A stretch of 45,101 nt of DNA from a virus, in IMG/VR virus record IMGVR_UViG_3300042908_000860, positions 1 through 45,101 of that record; one strand, given 5' to 3'. Positions 32,224 through 39,274 of this stretch are shown here, piece after piece; within the stretch, counting starts at the first letter, position 1, and every line of letters starts with the position of its first letter. The notes below the pieces were generated by a model, which worked only from the letters and a program-made list of their open reading frames with translations, had not been told where the DNA came from and did not search any database. Made by a program: the position numbers and the translations under genes.

Positions 32224-32252
32224 GTATGGTCTGGTGGTGTTGCTGCTGTGGT

Positions 32253-33728
32253 GTGTTTGAGCTGCGTCCGTACCAGACGGCCCTTGCGACGGCAGGGGAT
32301 GAGGCGATGCTGCGCGGGCAGCGGCCTTGCCTGGTGGCGCCGACGGGTGCAGGCAAGACCGTGATCCTGGCGGAGCTGACGCGCCGAGCGCTGGCCCGTG
32401 GTGAGCAGGTGCTGGTGCTGTGCCATCGGGAGGAGATCTTGGGGCAGATCGTCGCCAGCCTGCGGCGCCACCTGGGCCCATCGGTGGTGGTGGCGATGGT
32501 GACCGCTGGCAGCCGTCCGCGGATGGATCGGCGCGTGATCGTGGGCATGGTGCCGACGCTGAACCACCGCCTGGCAGCGCTGGCGAAGCTGGCCGGCTGC
32601 ACGGTGCTGGCGGACGAGTGCCATCACGCTCCAAGCCCCAGCTGGCGGCGGGTGATGACGGCCGCGGCCCCGGCGCGCATGGCGGGGCTGACGGCCACAC
32701 CGGTGCGACCCGACGGGAAGGGCCTGGGTGATGAAGGTGTGTTCGATGTGCTGGTGAATGGCCCGGAAGCGGCGGAGCTGATGCGCGACGGGAAGTTGTG
32801 CCGCTACCGGTTGTTCGCGGCGCCGCATCGGATCAGCTCGAAGGGTGTCAAGCGCCGCGGCGGGGAGTTTATCTCCTCGGAGGTCGAGGGCAGGGTGGTG
32901 GAGATCAACGGCTACATCGTGCGCGACTGGCTGGCCGCCAATCCGCAACGGCTCCCCACCATCTGCGTGGCGGTGAGCGTGACCCATGCGCACGAGGTGG
33001 CGGAGCTCTACCGGGCGGCGGGCATCAGTGCTGAGGCAGTGGATGGGAAGACCGCGAAGGAGGAAAGGAGGCGGATCTTCGAGCGGTTCCGGCAGGGCCG
33101 GTTGACGGTGCTGGTGGCGTGCGCGGTGGTGGATGAGGGGCTGGACGTACCGGAGGCGACGGTGCTGCAGGTGCTGCGGCTGATCGGCAGCCTGCGGCTG
33201 TGGCGGCAGCTGATCGGCCGTGTGCTGCGGCCTGCGGACGGGAAGGAGCACGCGATCATCCTTGACCACACCGACAACTGGCAGCGGCTGCCGCCGCCGG
33301 ATGCGGACATGGACTGGCGGCTGAATGCAGAGCCACAGCAGCCCCGCAAGCGGCTGCGGGTGGTGATGGATGAGGAGACGGGAGAGGTGCGGACCGATGG
33401 CGAGCTGCCGCCTGTGGAGGTGGAGGAGAACGGGACGCGGCTGGTGGAGATCTCACCAGCTGAGCTGGCGCGGTCGCATCCGATCGTGGCGCGGCGGCTG
33501 CTGAATGAGAGGTGTAGGGCGGAGATCGTGCAGGGCGGCACCGATCTGCGGCGATGGCTGAACTGCCTGGATGTGCTGGAGGATGAGACGCTGCGGGCGT
33601 TGGGTGCGGCGCCATCGCTGCGGCTGCCGTCGGGCTGGGCAGAGGGCCAGATGATGCTGCGGATGCTGCTGAGCACGGAACAGCGCCTTGCCGCGACGAA
33701 GCGCCTACAACGGCACTGGATGGGGTAG
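32253..33728 (+). CDS. DECH-box superfamily 2 helicase
   Basis: A 491-residue protein. The start is taken at GTG 32253 (MFELRPYQ, motif Q region); an ATG at 32226 would add a Trp/Cys-rich leader that looks non-coding. Motifs in order: Ala-Pro-Thr-Gly-Ala-Gly-Lys-Thr (Walker A, about 29-36), Asp-Glu-Cys-His (121-124), Gly-Leu-Thr-Ala-Thr-Pro (motif III), Ala-Cys-Ala-Val-Val-Asp-Glu-Gly-Leu-Asp (motif V) and Gln-Leu-Ile-Gly-Arg-Val-Leu-Arg (motif VI). Close to the RecQ/UvsW-like and SSL2-type phage helicases. Roles in replication, recombination or branch migration are inferred. Confidence 0.9.
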   Translation: MFELRPYQTALATAGDEAMLRGQRPCLVAPTGAGKTVILAELTRRALARGEQVLVLCHREEILGQIVASLRRHLGPSVVVAMVTAGSRPRMDRRVIVGMVPTLNHRLAALAKLAGCTVLADECHHAPSPSWRRVMTAAAPARMAGLTATPVRPDGKGLGDEGVFDVLVNGPEAAELMRDGKLCRYRLFAAPHRISSKGVKRRGGEFISSEVEGRVVEINGYIVRDWLAANPQRLPTICVAVSVTHAHEVAELYRAAGISAEAVDGKTAKEERRRIFERFRQGRLTVLVACAVVDEGLDVPEATVLQVLRLIGSLRLWRQLIGRVLRPADGKEHAIILDHTDNWQRLPPPDADMDWRLNAEPQQPRKRLRVVMDEETGEVRTDGELPPVEVEENGTRLVEISPAELARSHPIVARRLLNERCRAEIVQGGTDLRRWLNCLDVLEDETLRALGAAPSLRLPSGWAEGQMMLRMLLSTEQRLAATKRLQRHWMG

Positions 33729-33730
33729 GA

Positions 33731-33746
33731 TGTGGTCTGTTGTGGT
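33731..33746 (+). promoter_or_regulatory. TGTGGT-N4-TGTGGT direct repeat before the RHH gene
   Basis: TGTGGT (33731-33736), CTGT, TGTGGT (33741-33746), ending 10 bases before ATG 33757. Identical in arrangement to the repeat at 32208. Suggests autoregulation by the downstream ribbon-helix-helix protein. Confidence 0.5.
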
Positions 33747-33756
33747 CTCCCTTCCA

Positions 33757-33954
33757 ATGGCGTCGCCCCCCGCGACCAATGCTTTGCAGCCGTCGTTCTC
33801 GCGGAATGTTCGGTTTCCGATCGCGATGTGGGAGCGCCTGCGGATGCTGGCTGCAGCAGATCGCCGATCCATCAACTGGCTGGTGGTGGACCTTCTACGG
33901 GAAGGCCTCGACCGGCGGGATGGAGAGGCCACCCAACAATCCCCAACCCCTTAG
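33757..33954 (+). CDS. Ribbon-helix-helix (Arc/MetJ-like) DNA-binding protein
   Basis: A 65-residue protein from ATG 33757. It has the RHH pattern: a short strand (Phe-Ser-Arg-Asn-Val-Arg-Phe-Pro) whose alternate residues would contact the major groove, helix 1 (Met-Trp-Glu-Arg-Leu-Arg-Met-Leu-Ala-Ala-Ala-Asp), turn Arg-Arg-Ser-Ile-Asn, helix 2 (Trp-Leu-Val-Val-Asp-Leu-Leu-Arg-Glu-Gly-Leu). Dimeric repressor is the expected form. Candidate regulator of the TGTGGT direct repeats here and at 32208. Sits between helicase and ERF recombinase genes. Confidence 0.75.
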   Translation: MASPPATNALQPSFSRNVRFPIAMWERLRMLAAADRRSINWLVVDLLREGLDRRDGEATQQSPTP

Positions 33955-33960
33955 GCATTC

Positions 33961-34710
33961 ATGCCCACCCCCCAAGCAACCCCGCAGGCGGCGCCCTCGC
34001 CACCGCCTGCCTCATGGACGATGCCGGCATTCTGCGGGCCTGACCCTGGCACCGTCGCCGCGCTCGACAAGGCGATCTCACTGGCCCGGCCCAACTTCGG
34101 GCCGTTGACGAAAAACGCCGAAGCCGACATCAGGGGCAAAGGTGTGAAACACGGCTACCTGAACCTCCCCGGTCTTTACGAGGCGGTGGTGGTGGCCCTG
34201 ATGACCCAGGGTGTTTCTGTCAGCTCCTCGATCCAGCAAGTGGCCGGAGGTTTTTTGATCGTGACCCAGCTGCGGGACATGAACGGCGGCGGCTGGCGGC
34301 TGAGCGAGTTTCCGGTGATCAACTTGTCGGGCGGATCGAGTGCCGTCGCTGCAGCGGCCACCATCGCCCCCAGGATCAACCTGCAGCTGTTGCTGGGCAT
34401 CTGCGGTCAGGATGATGAAGTCGAGGCGCCGGCGGCCGCGGTGGCGCCATGGAATGCCCCGGCGGCGGCGGGTGGCAGCTGGGAGGTGCCGGCGATGCCG
34501 GCGGCCCCGGCTGCTGGTGGCCAGCCGTTCGCCGGTGGGTATGACCCGACGCAGGGCCAGGCCCACCAGGCGCCACAGGCGCCCCAGGCGATGCCTGCAC
34601 AGGCCATGCCTGCCCCGGGTGTCCCTGCCCAGGGGATGCCCTACCCGCAGCATCCGCAGCAGGCGGCACCACAGCCACAACAACCCCAAACCCCCTACGC
34701 CAACTTCTGA
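33961..34710 (+). CDS. ERF-family single-strand annealing recombinase
   Basis: A 249-residue protein, 6 bases after the RHH gene. Residues about 32-150 match the ERF fold: Leu-Asp-Lys-Ala-Ile-Ser-Leu-Ala-Arg-Pro, Tyr-Leu-Asn-Leu-Pro-Gly-Leu-Tyr-Glu-Ala-Val, Leu-Met-Thr-Gln-Gly-Val-Ser-Val-Ser, and a Leu-Leu-Leu-Gly-Ile-Cys-Gly-Gln-Asp-Asp-Glu close (the family's LLGIxxEDDD). The C-terminal 90 residues are Ala/Pro/Gln-rich and probably disordered. Anneals homologous strands with the exonuclease at 35267 for replication, circularisation and repair. Confidence 0.75.
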   Translation: MPTPQATPQAAPSPPPASWTMPAFCGPDPGTVAALDKAISLARPNFGPLTKNAEADIRGKGVKHGYLNLPGLYEAVVVALMTQGVSVSSSIQQVAGGFLIVTQLRDMNGGGWRLSEFPVINLSGGSSAVAAAATIAPRINLQLLLGICGQDDEVEAPAAAVAPWNAPAAAGGSWEVPAMPAAPAAGGQPFAGGYDPTQGQAHQAPQAPQAMPAQAMPAPGVPAQGMPYPQHPQQAAPQPQQPQTPYANF

Positions 34711-34712
34711 CC

Positions 34713-35267
34713 ATGAAATCTGCACTCATTTCCCTCTGGAACGCACAACCCCCCAGGAACGAAGACCCCAACAAATCCCCGACGGTCTTCACGGCCGAGA
34801 TCTGCATCCCTTGGTCGCTGGTGTGGGAGCTGTATCAGTACATGCAGGCTCAACAAGGCCACAAGGTCAACCGCGAGGGAGAGCCTTACTTCTCCCTGCG
34901 CACGTGGATCAAGCGCAGCAGAGCGAACGGTGAGAATAATTCAGCCATTCTCTATGGCTACATCCAGTCGCTGAGTGAGGCTGCGGCCTACGAGGCCAAC
35001 AAGGCGCAACAGGGCGGCGGCGGCTTCGGTGGCGGCCAGTTCGGCCAGCAGCCAGCAGCACCGGCCCAGACAGCACCGGCGGGCTACCCGCCCCAGGGCC
35101 AGCCCCCCGCGGGCTACCCGCCTGCCGGCTACCCGCCTGCCGCGGCCCCTGCTGGCTACCCGCCCGCCGGTGGTGTGCCCATGGCGCCACCCATGGCGCC
35201 CCCTGCTGCTCCTCCTGCACCACCTCAGACTTGGGGCCCGCAGGGTGGTGGCGGCTGGTCGCAGTAG
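34713..35267 (+). CDS. Recombination-module protein with Pro/Gly-rich tail, SSB-like candidate
   Basis: A 184-residue protein between the annealase and the exonuclease. The first 95 residues form a compact domain (Thr-Ala-Glu-Ile-Cys-Ile-Pro-Trp-Ser-Leu-Val-Trp, then Ser-Leu-Arg-Thr-Trp-Ile-Lys-Arg-Ser, Ser-Ala-Ile-Leu-Tyr-Gly-Tyr-Ile-Gln-Ser). The rest is low complexity with several Gly-Tyr-Pro-Pro units, in the manner of the flexible tail of single-strand binding proteins, but without a terminal acidic DDDIPF peptide. No OB-fold signature can be proved by eye. Confidence 0.6.
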   Translation: MKSALISLWNAQPPRNEDPNKSPTVFTAEICIPWSLVWELYQYMQAQQGHKVNREGEPYFSLRTWIKRSRANGENNSAILYGYIQSLSEAAAYEANKAQQGGGGFGGGQFGQQPAAPAQTAPAGYPPQGQPPAGYPPAGYPPAAAPAGYPPAGGVPMAPPMAPPAAPPAPPQTWGPQGGGGWSQ

Positions 35268-36160
35268 TGGCACCGACGCTGGCCCTCCTCCCACCACAGG
35301 AGGGCCTGGTCTTCGATGAGGCCAGCCATCGGTACTGGGCCTGGTCGGCGCGCCGTGGTGAGTGGCTGCAGCTGCCCAGCTGCTCGCAGGTGCTGTCTGA
35401 ATCAGGCGTGAAGGCGTTCTCTTCGGCCAACTGGGAGCGGTCGCTGATCGACAAAGCAGGGATGCGCCCCTACGAGGCCAGGTTGTTCACGGAGCTCCAC
35501 CGCGACGGCCGGGGCGCCATCGGCACGGAGCTTCATGGGCTGATCCGTGCGGAGCTGCTGGGGGTGCCGGCCCGGCGGCCGGTGCATGCCGAATCGTTGA
35601 TGCTGCTGGCCACCTGGCGGCGGGAGTTCCTGCCCCGTATTGAGGTGGTGCTGGCGTGTGAACAGCCGATGTTCAGCCGGATGGGCTTCTACTCGGGCAC
35701 ACCGGATCTGATCGCCCGAGTAGAGGGCCTGTGGTTGGTGCTCGATCCGAAGACGAAGGTGAGCCAGGAGAAAGCCAAGCCCTCGGGGTGGTGGCGGTAT
35801 CAGCTGGCGGCCTATGACCTGCTGGTGGCCGAGAACCACGGCATCGAGCTGGACGGCGCCGCGAATCTGATGATCTGGCCTGATGGGCTGGAGGAGGTCC
35901 ACCAGGATGCAGCCGACATGGTGAAGCACCGATCCCGGTTCATCGGCCATCTGGCGTGGGCCCATGCGGTGGCGGGTGCGGCGGGCAATGGCGATCGGGC
36001 CAGGGCGTTGGCGCACCTGCTGACGGTGCGGCCTGATGCGCTGGAGCTGGCGCCACCACCCCGGGAGTGCGGGGGGTGGACTGTTGCGGCGGCGTTGGGT
36101 GCGGATCACTGGGCGGTAGCTGCGGCGGGCCCGCGTGACCCACCTGGTGCGGCTGGTTGA
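35267..36160 (+). CDS. PD-(D/E)XK exonuclease (RecB/Cas4-like)
   Basis: A 297-residue protein; start taken at GTG 35267, overlapping the preceding TAG by one base (frame also open from TTG 35231). Core: Ala-Cys-Glu-Gln-Pro-Met-Phe ... Tyr-Ser-Gly-Thr-Pro-Asp-Leu-Ile-Ala (the Asp), Leu-Val-Leu-Asp-Pro-Lys-Thr (D-x-K) and Gln-Leu-Ala-Ala-Tyr-Asp-Leu-Leu (Q-Y motif). This is the phage exonuclease/YqaJ-RecB nuclease pattern. Resects ends to produce the single strands that the ERF protein anneals. Confidence 0.8.
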   Translation: MAPTLALLPPQEGLVFDEASHRYWAWSARRGEWLQLPSCSQVLSESGVKAFSSANWERSLIDKAGMRPYEARLFTELHRDGRGAIGTELHGLIRAELLGVPARRPVHAESLMLLATWRREFLPRIEVVLACEQPMFSRMGFYSGTPDLIARVEGLWLVLDPKTKVSQEKAKPSGWWRYQLAAYDLLVAENHGIELDGAANLMIWPDGLEEVHQDAADMVKHRSRFIGHLAWAHAVAGAAGNGDRARALAHLLTVRPDALELAPPPRECGGWTVAAALGADHWAVAAAGPRDPPGAAG

Positions 36161-36203
36161 TGGTTCCTCTGTTCCTTGTTCCCTGTTCCCCTATCCCCTT
36201 CTG

Positions 36204-36536
36204 ATGATGACTCGACAACTACAGGATCCTGATCTGCCGGCAAGGTTCCCGATGGAGCTGGCGGCGGCACGTGATGAGCATGGCGAGGCGCTGGCGCTGG
36301 TGCGCTGCAACGACGGCTCGCTGTGGCTGGACACTGGCAACGCCACGGTGCCATGGCGCCGTCTGCCGGCGATCCCGGAGCCGACGGATGAAGAGCTGGA
36401 TGCCTTGGAGGCGCCGGAGAGGAAGGAGGAGCGGCTGGCTGACGCGCAGGCTGAGCGGCTTCTGGCGAACGGCTGGCGGCCCACTGCGGCAACCATCTCG
36501 CAGTACCTGCCCCCGCGGTATCGCCGCCTTCCGTAA
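36204..36536 (+). CDS. Small acidic protein, unknown
   Basis: A 110-residue protein from ATG 36204 (second Met next). Contains Leu-Val-Arg-Cys-Asn-Asp-Gly-Ser-Leu-Trp-Leu-Asp, a charged Glu/Asp-Ala-Leu-Glu-Ala-Pro-Glu-Arg helix and a C-terminal Ser-Gln-Tyr-Leu-Pro-Pro-Arg-Tyr. Its TAA is part of the A element of promoter P2. Unrecognised. Confidence 0.55.
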   Translation: MMTRQLQDPDLPARFPMELAAARDEHGEALALVRCNDGSLWLDTGNATVPWRRLPAIPEPTDEELDALEAPERKEERLADAQAERLLANGWRPTAATISQYLPPRYRRLP

Positions 36537-36606
36537 CGGATTGCGACAGCCCCCCTCGCAATGGCGTAACGGATGCTCTATGCTCTGTTCAGCGGGGGAG
36601 GCCCCG
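36533..36606 (+). promoter_or_regulatory. Conserved phage promoter module, copy P2
   Basis: Element A GTAACGGATTGCGACAG (36533, overlapping the upstream stop), element B GTAACGGATGCTCTATGCT (36566-36584), 33 bp after A as in P1 and P5, -10-like TATGCT. The leader hairpin GCGGGG-GAGG-CCCCGC lies at 36592-36607, then a C-rich leader to ATG 36631. Confidence 0.75.
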
Positions 36607-36630
36607 CGGTTCTTTCCCCAGCAACCAGCC

Positions 36631-36852
36631 ATGTTCCCTTCTTTTCAGTCCGTCACAGATTGGACCTTTGAGCGCACTGATGATCACTTCCGCCCTGTTC
36701 CTGTCATGCCTGCCGAAGAAAGGAAGGCGTGGATTGAATTGAACCACATGGCGGCAATGCAGCCGATCACCAGCGAGCAGCGCCGCATACTGCAGGCGCT
36801 CAATCGGAAGATCAGCTACCGCGCCCAGCACGAGAAGCTGGCCATCGCCTGA
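36631..36852 (+). CDS. 73-residue cassette protein, unknown
   Basis: The start ATG 36631 is fixed by the P2 leader (hairpin, then about 23 nt). The product begins MFPSFQSVTDWTFERTDD, continues with an acidic Pro-Ala-Glu-Glu-Arg-Lys-Ala-Trp-Ile-Glu-Leu-Asn-His-Met helix and a C-terminal Ile-Leu-Gln-Ala-Leu-Asn-Arg-Lys helix, possibly an HTH-like pair. Ends GCC-TGA-CCCC followed by a CCGGCCCGCCGGG trailer, like the cassette at 28929. Not recognised. Confidence 0.65.
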   Translation: MFPSFQSVTDWTFERTDDHFRPVPVMPAEERKAWIELNHMAAMQPITSEQRRILQALNRKISYRAQHEKLAIA

Positions 36853-36920
36853 CCCCCCGGCCCGCCGGGAGCCGATCCCGGCAACATCCATCCCAATCCC
36901 CTCAATCCCCACCCTTTTCA

Positions 36921-37073
36921 ATGACCCGTTACTACATCCCCTTCAGGCTCCAGCCGACGCTAGCGGTCGTGTTCCTGATCCTCTGCACGTTCAGCGTGCT
37001 GGGGCGTGATGAGACCCGCCTGGACCGTAGCTGCACCAGCTACGCCAGCGCCGCCGCTTGCAAGAGGTTCTAG
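36921..37073 (+). CDS. 50-residue membrane/secreted small protein
   Basis: ATG 36921 to TAG 37071-37073. N-terminal Thr-Arg-Tyr-Tyr followed by one hydrophobic segment (about residues 12-29, Leu/Val/Ile/Phe) and a Cys-containing hydrophilic end (Arg-Ser-Cys-Thr-Ser ... Ala-Cys-Lys). Cys at two points in the extracytoplasmic part could form a disulphide. Follows the P2 cassette as the two-TM protein follows the P1 cassette. Unknown function. Confidence 0.55.
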   Translation: MTRYYIPFRLQPTLAVVFLILCTFSVLGRDETRLDRSCTSYASAAACKRF

Positions 37074-37075
37074 CT

Positions 37076-37591
37076 ATGACCCCTTCCTCCTTCACCCGCG
37101 CCTACGTGGCGCATGATCTGGGCGGTGAGCTCCACCGCCTCGCCCAACGTGCCGCCGTGGTTGCGGCTGCCCTGTACGTGACCGGTCTGGCGGTTGGTGT
37201 GGTGATCCACTGGGCCAACGACTGGCTATCAGGCGATCGCCGGCCGTGGCCGGTTGTCTGGGGGGCTGCAGCGGCGCCCCGGCCGCGGCTTCGTGATCGC
37301 TACACCAGGCTGGCCATAAAGACGGAGGTAACCATGGGCACACCGTCGCCAGTTTACGTTCTGAAGCCCAACCCAATCGTGGCGCCGGCCGCGGCCGAAT
37401 CAACCTTTGATAAAACGTCCTTCGAGTACGGACGAGCTTTCGCACGAATGCAGTTGTGCGATCCAGCCGTGACAACAGAGGTTCTGGAGCAAATCGCAGT
37501 TTGCAAAGGTATTAAATACGTGGGAGGCAAGCACCTGTATTTAGCGGAAAGAGAAGATCTTATTGAAGCTATTTTGGACACCATTAAATGA
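37076..37591 (+). CDS. Protein with TM segment, unknown
   Basis: A 171-residue protein from ATG 37076, two bases after the previous stop. One hydrophobic helix (about residues 27-46) lies before an Arg/Pro-rich segment; the C-terminal 80 residues (Glu-Tyr-Gly-Arg-Ala-Phe-Ala-Arg-Met, Ala-Val-Cys-Lys-Gly-Ile-Lys-Tyr) form a soluble domain. It overlaps the next gene by ATGA. A fusion of two small frames by read-through is possible: base composition changes near 37,330 from GC-rich to AT-richer. Confidence 0.5.
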   Translation: MTPSSFTRAYVAHDLGGELHRLAQRAAVVAAALYVTGLAVGVVIHWANDWLSGDRRPWPVVWGAAAAPRPRLRDRYTRLAIKTEVTMGTPSPVYVLKPNPIVAPAAAESTFDKTSFEYGRAFARMQLCDPAVTTEVLEQIAVCKGIKYVGGKHLYLAEREDLIEAILDTIK

Positions 37592-37767
37592 CCCACCCCG
37601 TAACAATCCAAACGCGGCGACAGGCGTATCTGGAATGGCTCTACCGCCAGGCGGGCCGCGATGACCCCCGCCATCCTGCCCACGGGCTCTACACGGGGCT
37701 GCTACAGCTCCGCTGTGCAGAGCTGATTGACTTTGACCAACGTGTAGCCCTTGGAGATGTTCAATGA
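37588..37767 (+). CDS. 59-residue small protein
   Basis: ATG 37588 to TGA 37765-37767, coupled to both neighbours by ATGA overlaps. Basic-aromatic N-terminus (Arg-Arg-Gln-Ala-Tyr-Leu-Glu-Trp-Leu-Tyr-Arg-Gln) then Gly-Leu-Tyr-Thr-Gly-Leu-Leu-Gln-Leu and an acidic-hydrophobic C-terminus. Gene order and coupling argue it is translated. Unrecognised. Confidence 0.6.
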   Translation: MTHPVTIQTRRQAYLEWLYRQAGRDDPRHPAHGLYTGLLQLRCAELIDFDQRVALGDVQ

Positions 37768-37976
37768 CCGAAGACGAAAAGAAAGCCCTGCTGCTTGCGG
37801 GGAAGATGGCTGCCGAAGTGCGTTTGCTTGTTGGTGGTGGTGACATGTTTGGTTGGCACCACGAGCCTTGCACAATAGAAAACCTTGGGCCAAGGTTAGG
37901 CGCTATCAGGAAAGCCCTTAATGCCTACGACGATTGCATCCTGCAAATGATCCGGAGCCAAAATGCCCCTCGCTGA
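37764..37976 (+). CDS. 70-residue small protein
   Basis: ATG 37764 has GGAG about 9 nt upstream. Begins with an acidic/Lys-rich helix (Glu-Asp-Glu-Lys-Lys-Ala-Leu-Leu-Leu-Ala), then Leu-Leu-Val-Gly-Gly-Gly, a His-His-Glu-Pro-Cys segment and a C-terminal Arg-Lys-Ala-Leu-Asn-Ala-Tyr helix. The His/Cys cluster could bind metal. It overlaps the start of the deaminase by 14 bases. Unknown. Confidence 0.6.
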   Translation: MTEDEKKALLLAGKMAAEVRLLVGGGDMFGWHHEPCTIENLGPRLGAIRKALNAYDDCILQMIRSQNAPR

Positions 37977-38502
37977 CTTCCAAATCACCAACCTTGCCCT
38001 CGCCGGCATGGTGGAACCGTTTGAACCTGAGCTGGTAAATCCTGCCAGCCTGGATGTGCGGCTTGGTGATTCAATCCTGATCGAACAGGCCTCTTCCCCC
38101 GAAATGGTCCCGTACCCGTTTGACAAGCACAGCCAGGAGAATCCCTACCTGATGGTGCCGGGACAGTTCCTGCTGGCCCACAGCCAGCCGTTTTTCAACC
38201 TGCCGCGTGGGATCTGCGCGGACTTCTGCCTCAAGTCGTCCCGTGGCCGTGAGGGCCTTGACCGGACGTTGCGAGACATCGGGATTGATCACCTCAATGC
38301 CGGATTCTGCGACCCAGGGTGGACCGGATCGGTGCTCACCCTGGAACTGAAAAACGTTCGGCAACTGCACGCGGTGCCGATCTGGCCCGGCATGCGGATC
38401 GGTCAGTTGAAGTTTCAACAGATGGATGCCTTGCCGCGGCACAGCTACGAGGAAGTCGGCCGGTACAACGGCGACGCCACCGTTCAGCAATCGAGGGGCT
38501 GA
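37963..38502 (+). CDS. dcd: dCTP deaminase / dUTPase-like enzyme
   Basis: A 179-residue protein of the trimeric dCTP deaminase-dUTPase family. Ser-Leu-Asp-Val-Arg-Leu-Gly-Asp at about 29-36 matches the family opening; Leu-Lys-Ser-Ser-Arg-Gly-Arg (about 91-97) the SSxAR motif; Asn-Ala-Gly-Phe-Cys-Asp-Pro-Gly-Trp-Thr-Gly ... Leu-Glu-Leu (about 112-128) contains the catalytic Glu; Pro-Gly-Met-Arg-Ile-Gly-Gln-Leu follows. Makes dUMP/dUTP precursors for dTTP synthesis in the infected cell. Whether it deaminates or only hydrolyses dUTP cannot be told by eye. Confidence 0.8.
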   Translation: MPLADFQITNLALAGMVEPFEPELVNPASLDVRLGDSILIEQASSPEMVPYPFDKHSQENPYLMVPGQFLLAHSQPFFNLPRGICADFCLKSSRGREGLDRTLRDIGIDHLNAGFCDPGWTGSVLTLELKNVRQLHAVPIWPGMRIGQLKFQQMDALPRHSYEEVGRYNGDATVQQSRG

Positions 38503-38504
38503 GC

Positions 38505-38612
38505 ATGATCGCTTCATGGTTGCTGGCGTTTGCGGTATCGAGCGCCGCGGGCTGGGTGCTGGGAAAGTTGCTGCCGCCGATGGTGGATGAAGAGGATCCC
38601 GATGGCTGGTGA
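38505..38612 (+). CDS. 35-residue small membrane protein
   Basis: ATG 38505 to TGA, beginning MIASWLLAFAVSSAAGW. One hydrophobic helix (residues 3-26) and an acidic tail (Asp-Glu-Glu-Asp-Pro-Asp-Gly-Trp). It overlaps the next gene's start. Typical small phage membrane peptide; function unknown. Confidence 0.5.
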   Translation: MIASWLLAFAVSSAAGWVLGKLLPPMVDEEDPDGW

Positions 38613-39195
38613 ACGGTGGACAGCGGAGGAGCAGGAATGCTTCGAGTCGCTGTGCGGCGACATGCCTTGGCCGATGGTTGTTGCCTCCATGCACCACGAG
38701 GCATCGCGTTACGGCTGGCCGCGGCGAGAAGAATCGGCATTGAAGCGCAAGGCGGAATGTGATGGCATCCAGGTGTCGAGCGTCGGTGAATGGGTGCGCC
38801 CAAAGCTGATTGCCGACACGCTGAAGATTAGCTCTAACACTGTGGTGCGATGGATCAAGGCGAACAGATTGCCAGCGCGACGGTTCTACAACGTGCCGTA
38901 CGTGTCTCGGAAATCACTACGTGAGTTTGCCAATCGTGAACCGCATGTATTCGCCGGGTTGCCGGTGCCGGATCTGGTGCAGCTGTTGAGTGATCAACGG
39001 TTGGCGGAGAAGCTGACGGATTACCCGGTACGAATGCGGCGATTCTGCTCGCCGGTGGTGTGCGTGACGACTGGCCGAAGGTTTGAGAGTATCGCTGCAG
39101 CGGCAAAGGACGCAGGCGTGACGAAGCAGCGATTACGAGATGCGATCCGCGAACGGCAACGCGCTGGCGGGAAGCTGTGGCGCCGCGAGACGTAA
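38602..39195 (+). CDS. DNA-binding protein: Myb-like, HTH and NUMOD1-like modules
   Basis: A 197-residue protein from ATG 38602 (GAGG upstream). Residues 1-50 resemble a Myb/SANT helix set (Arg-Trp-Thr-Ala-Glu-Glu-Gln-Glu-Cys). Residues about 60-110 contain an excisionase/MerR-like HTH (Ile-Ala-Asp-Thr-Leu-Lys-Ile-Ser-Ser-Asn-Thr-Val-Val-Arg-Trp-Ile-Lys). The last 45 residues match NUMOD1: Cys-Val-Thr-Thr-Gly-Arg-Arg-Phe-Glu-Ser-Ile-Ala-Ala-Ala ... Gly-Gly-Lys-Leu-Trp-Arg. NUMOD1 usually accompanies homing endonucleases; no nuclease domain is present, so this may be a regulator or a degraded or domesticated homing protein. TAA lies in promoter P3's A element. Confidence 0.7.
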   Translation: MAGERWTAEEQECFESLCGDMPWPMVVASMHHEASRYGWPRREESALKRKAECDGIQVSSVGEWVRPKLIADTLKISSNTVVRWIKANRLPARRFYNVPYVSRKSLREFANREPHVFAGLPVPDLVQLLSDQRLAEKLTDYPVRMRRFCSPVVCVTTGRRFESIAAAAKDAGVTKQRLRDAIRERQRAGGKLWRRET

Positions 39196-39241
39196 CGAAT
39201 CACCCCACCCGCCGGCCATCCCGTAACGGATGCTCTATACT
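39192..39241 (+). promoter_or_regulatory. Conserved phage promoter module, copy P3
   Basis: Element A GTAACGAAT (39192, overlapping the upstream stop), element B GTAACGGATGCTCTATACT (39223-39241), 31 bp apart, -10 TATACT, the best -10 in the set. No clean leader hairpin here; the leader runs GGCAGCGGTTCCCC, then C-rich to ATG 39275. Confidence 0.75.
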
Positions 39242-39274
39242 GGCAGCGGTTCCCCAATCCCCAACGACAAACCC

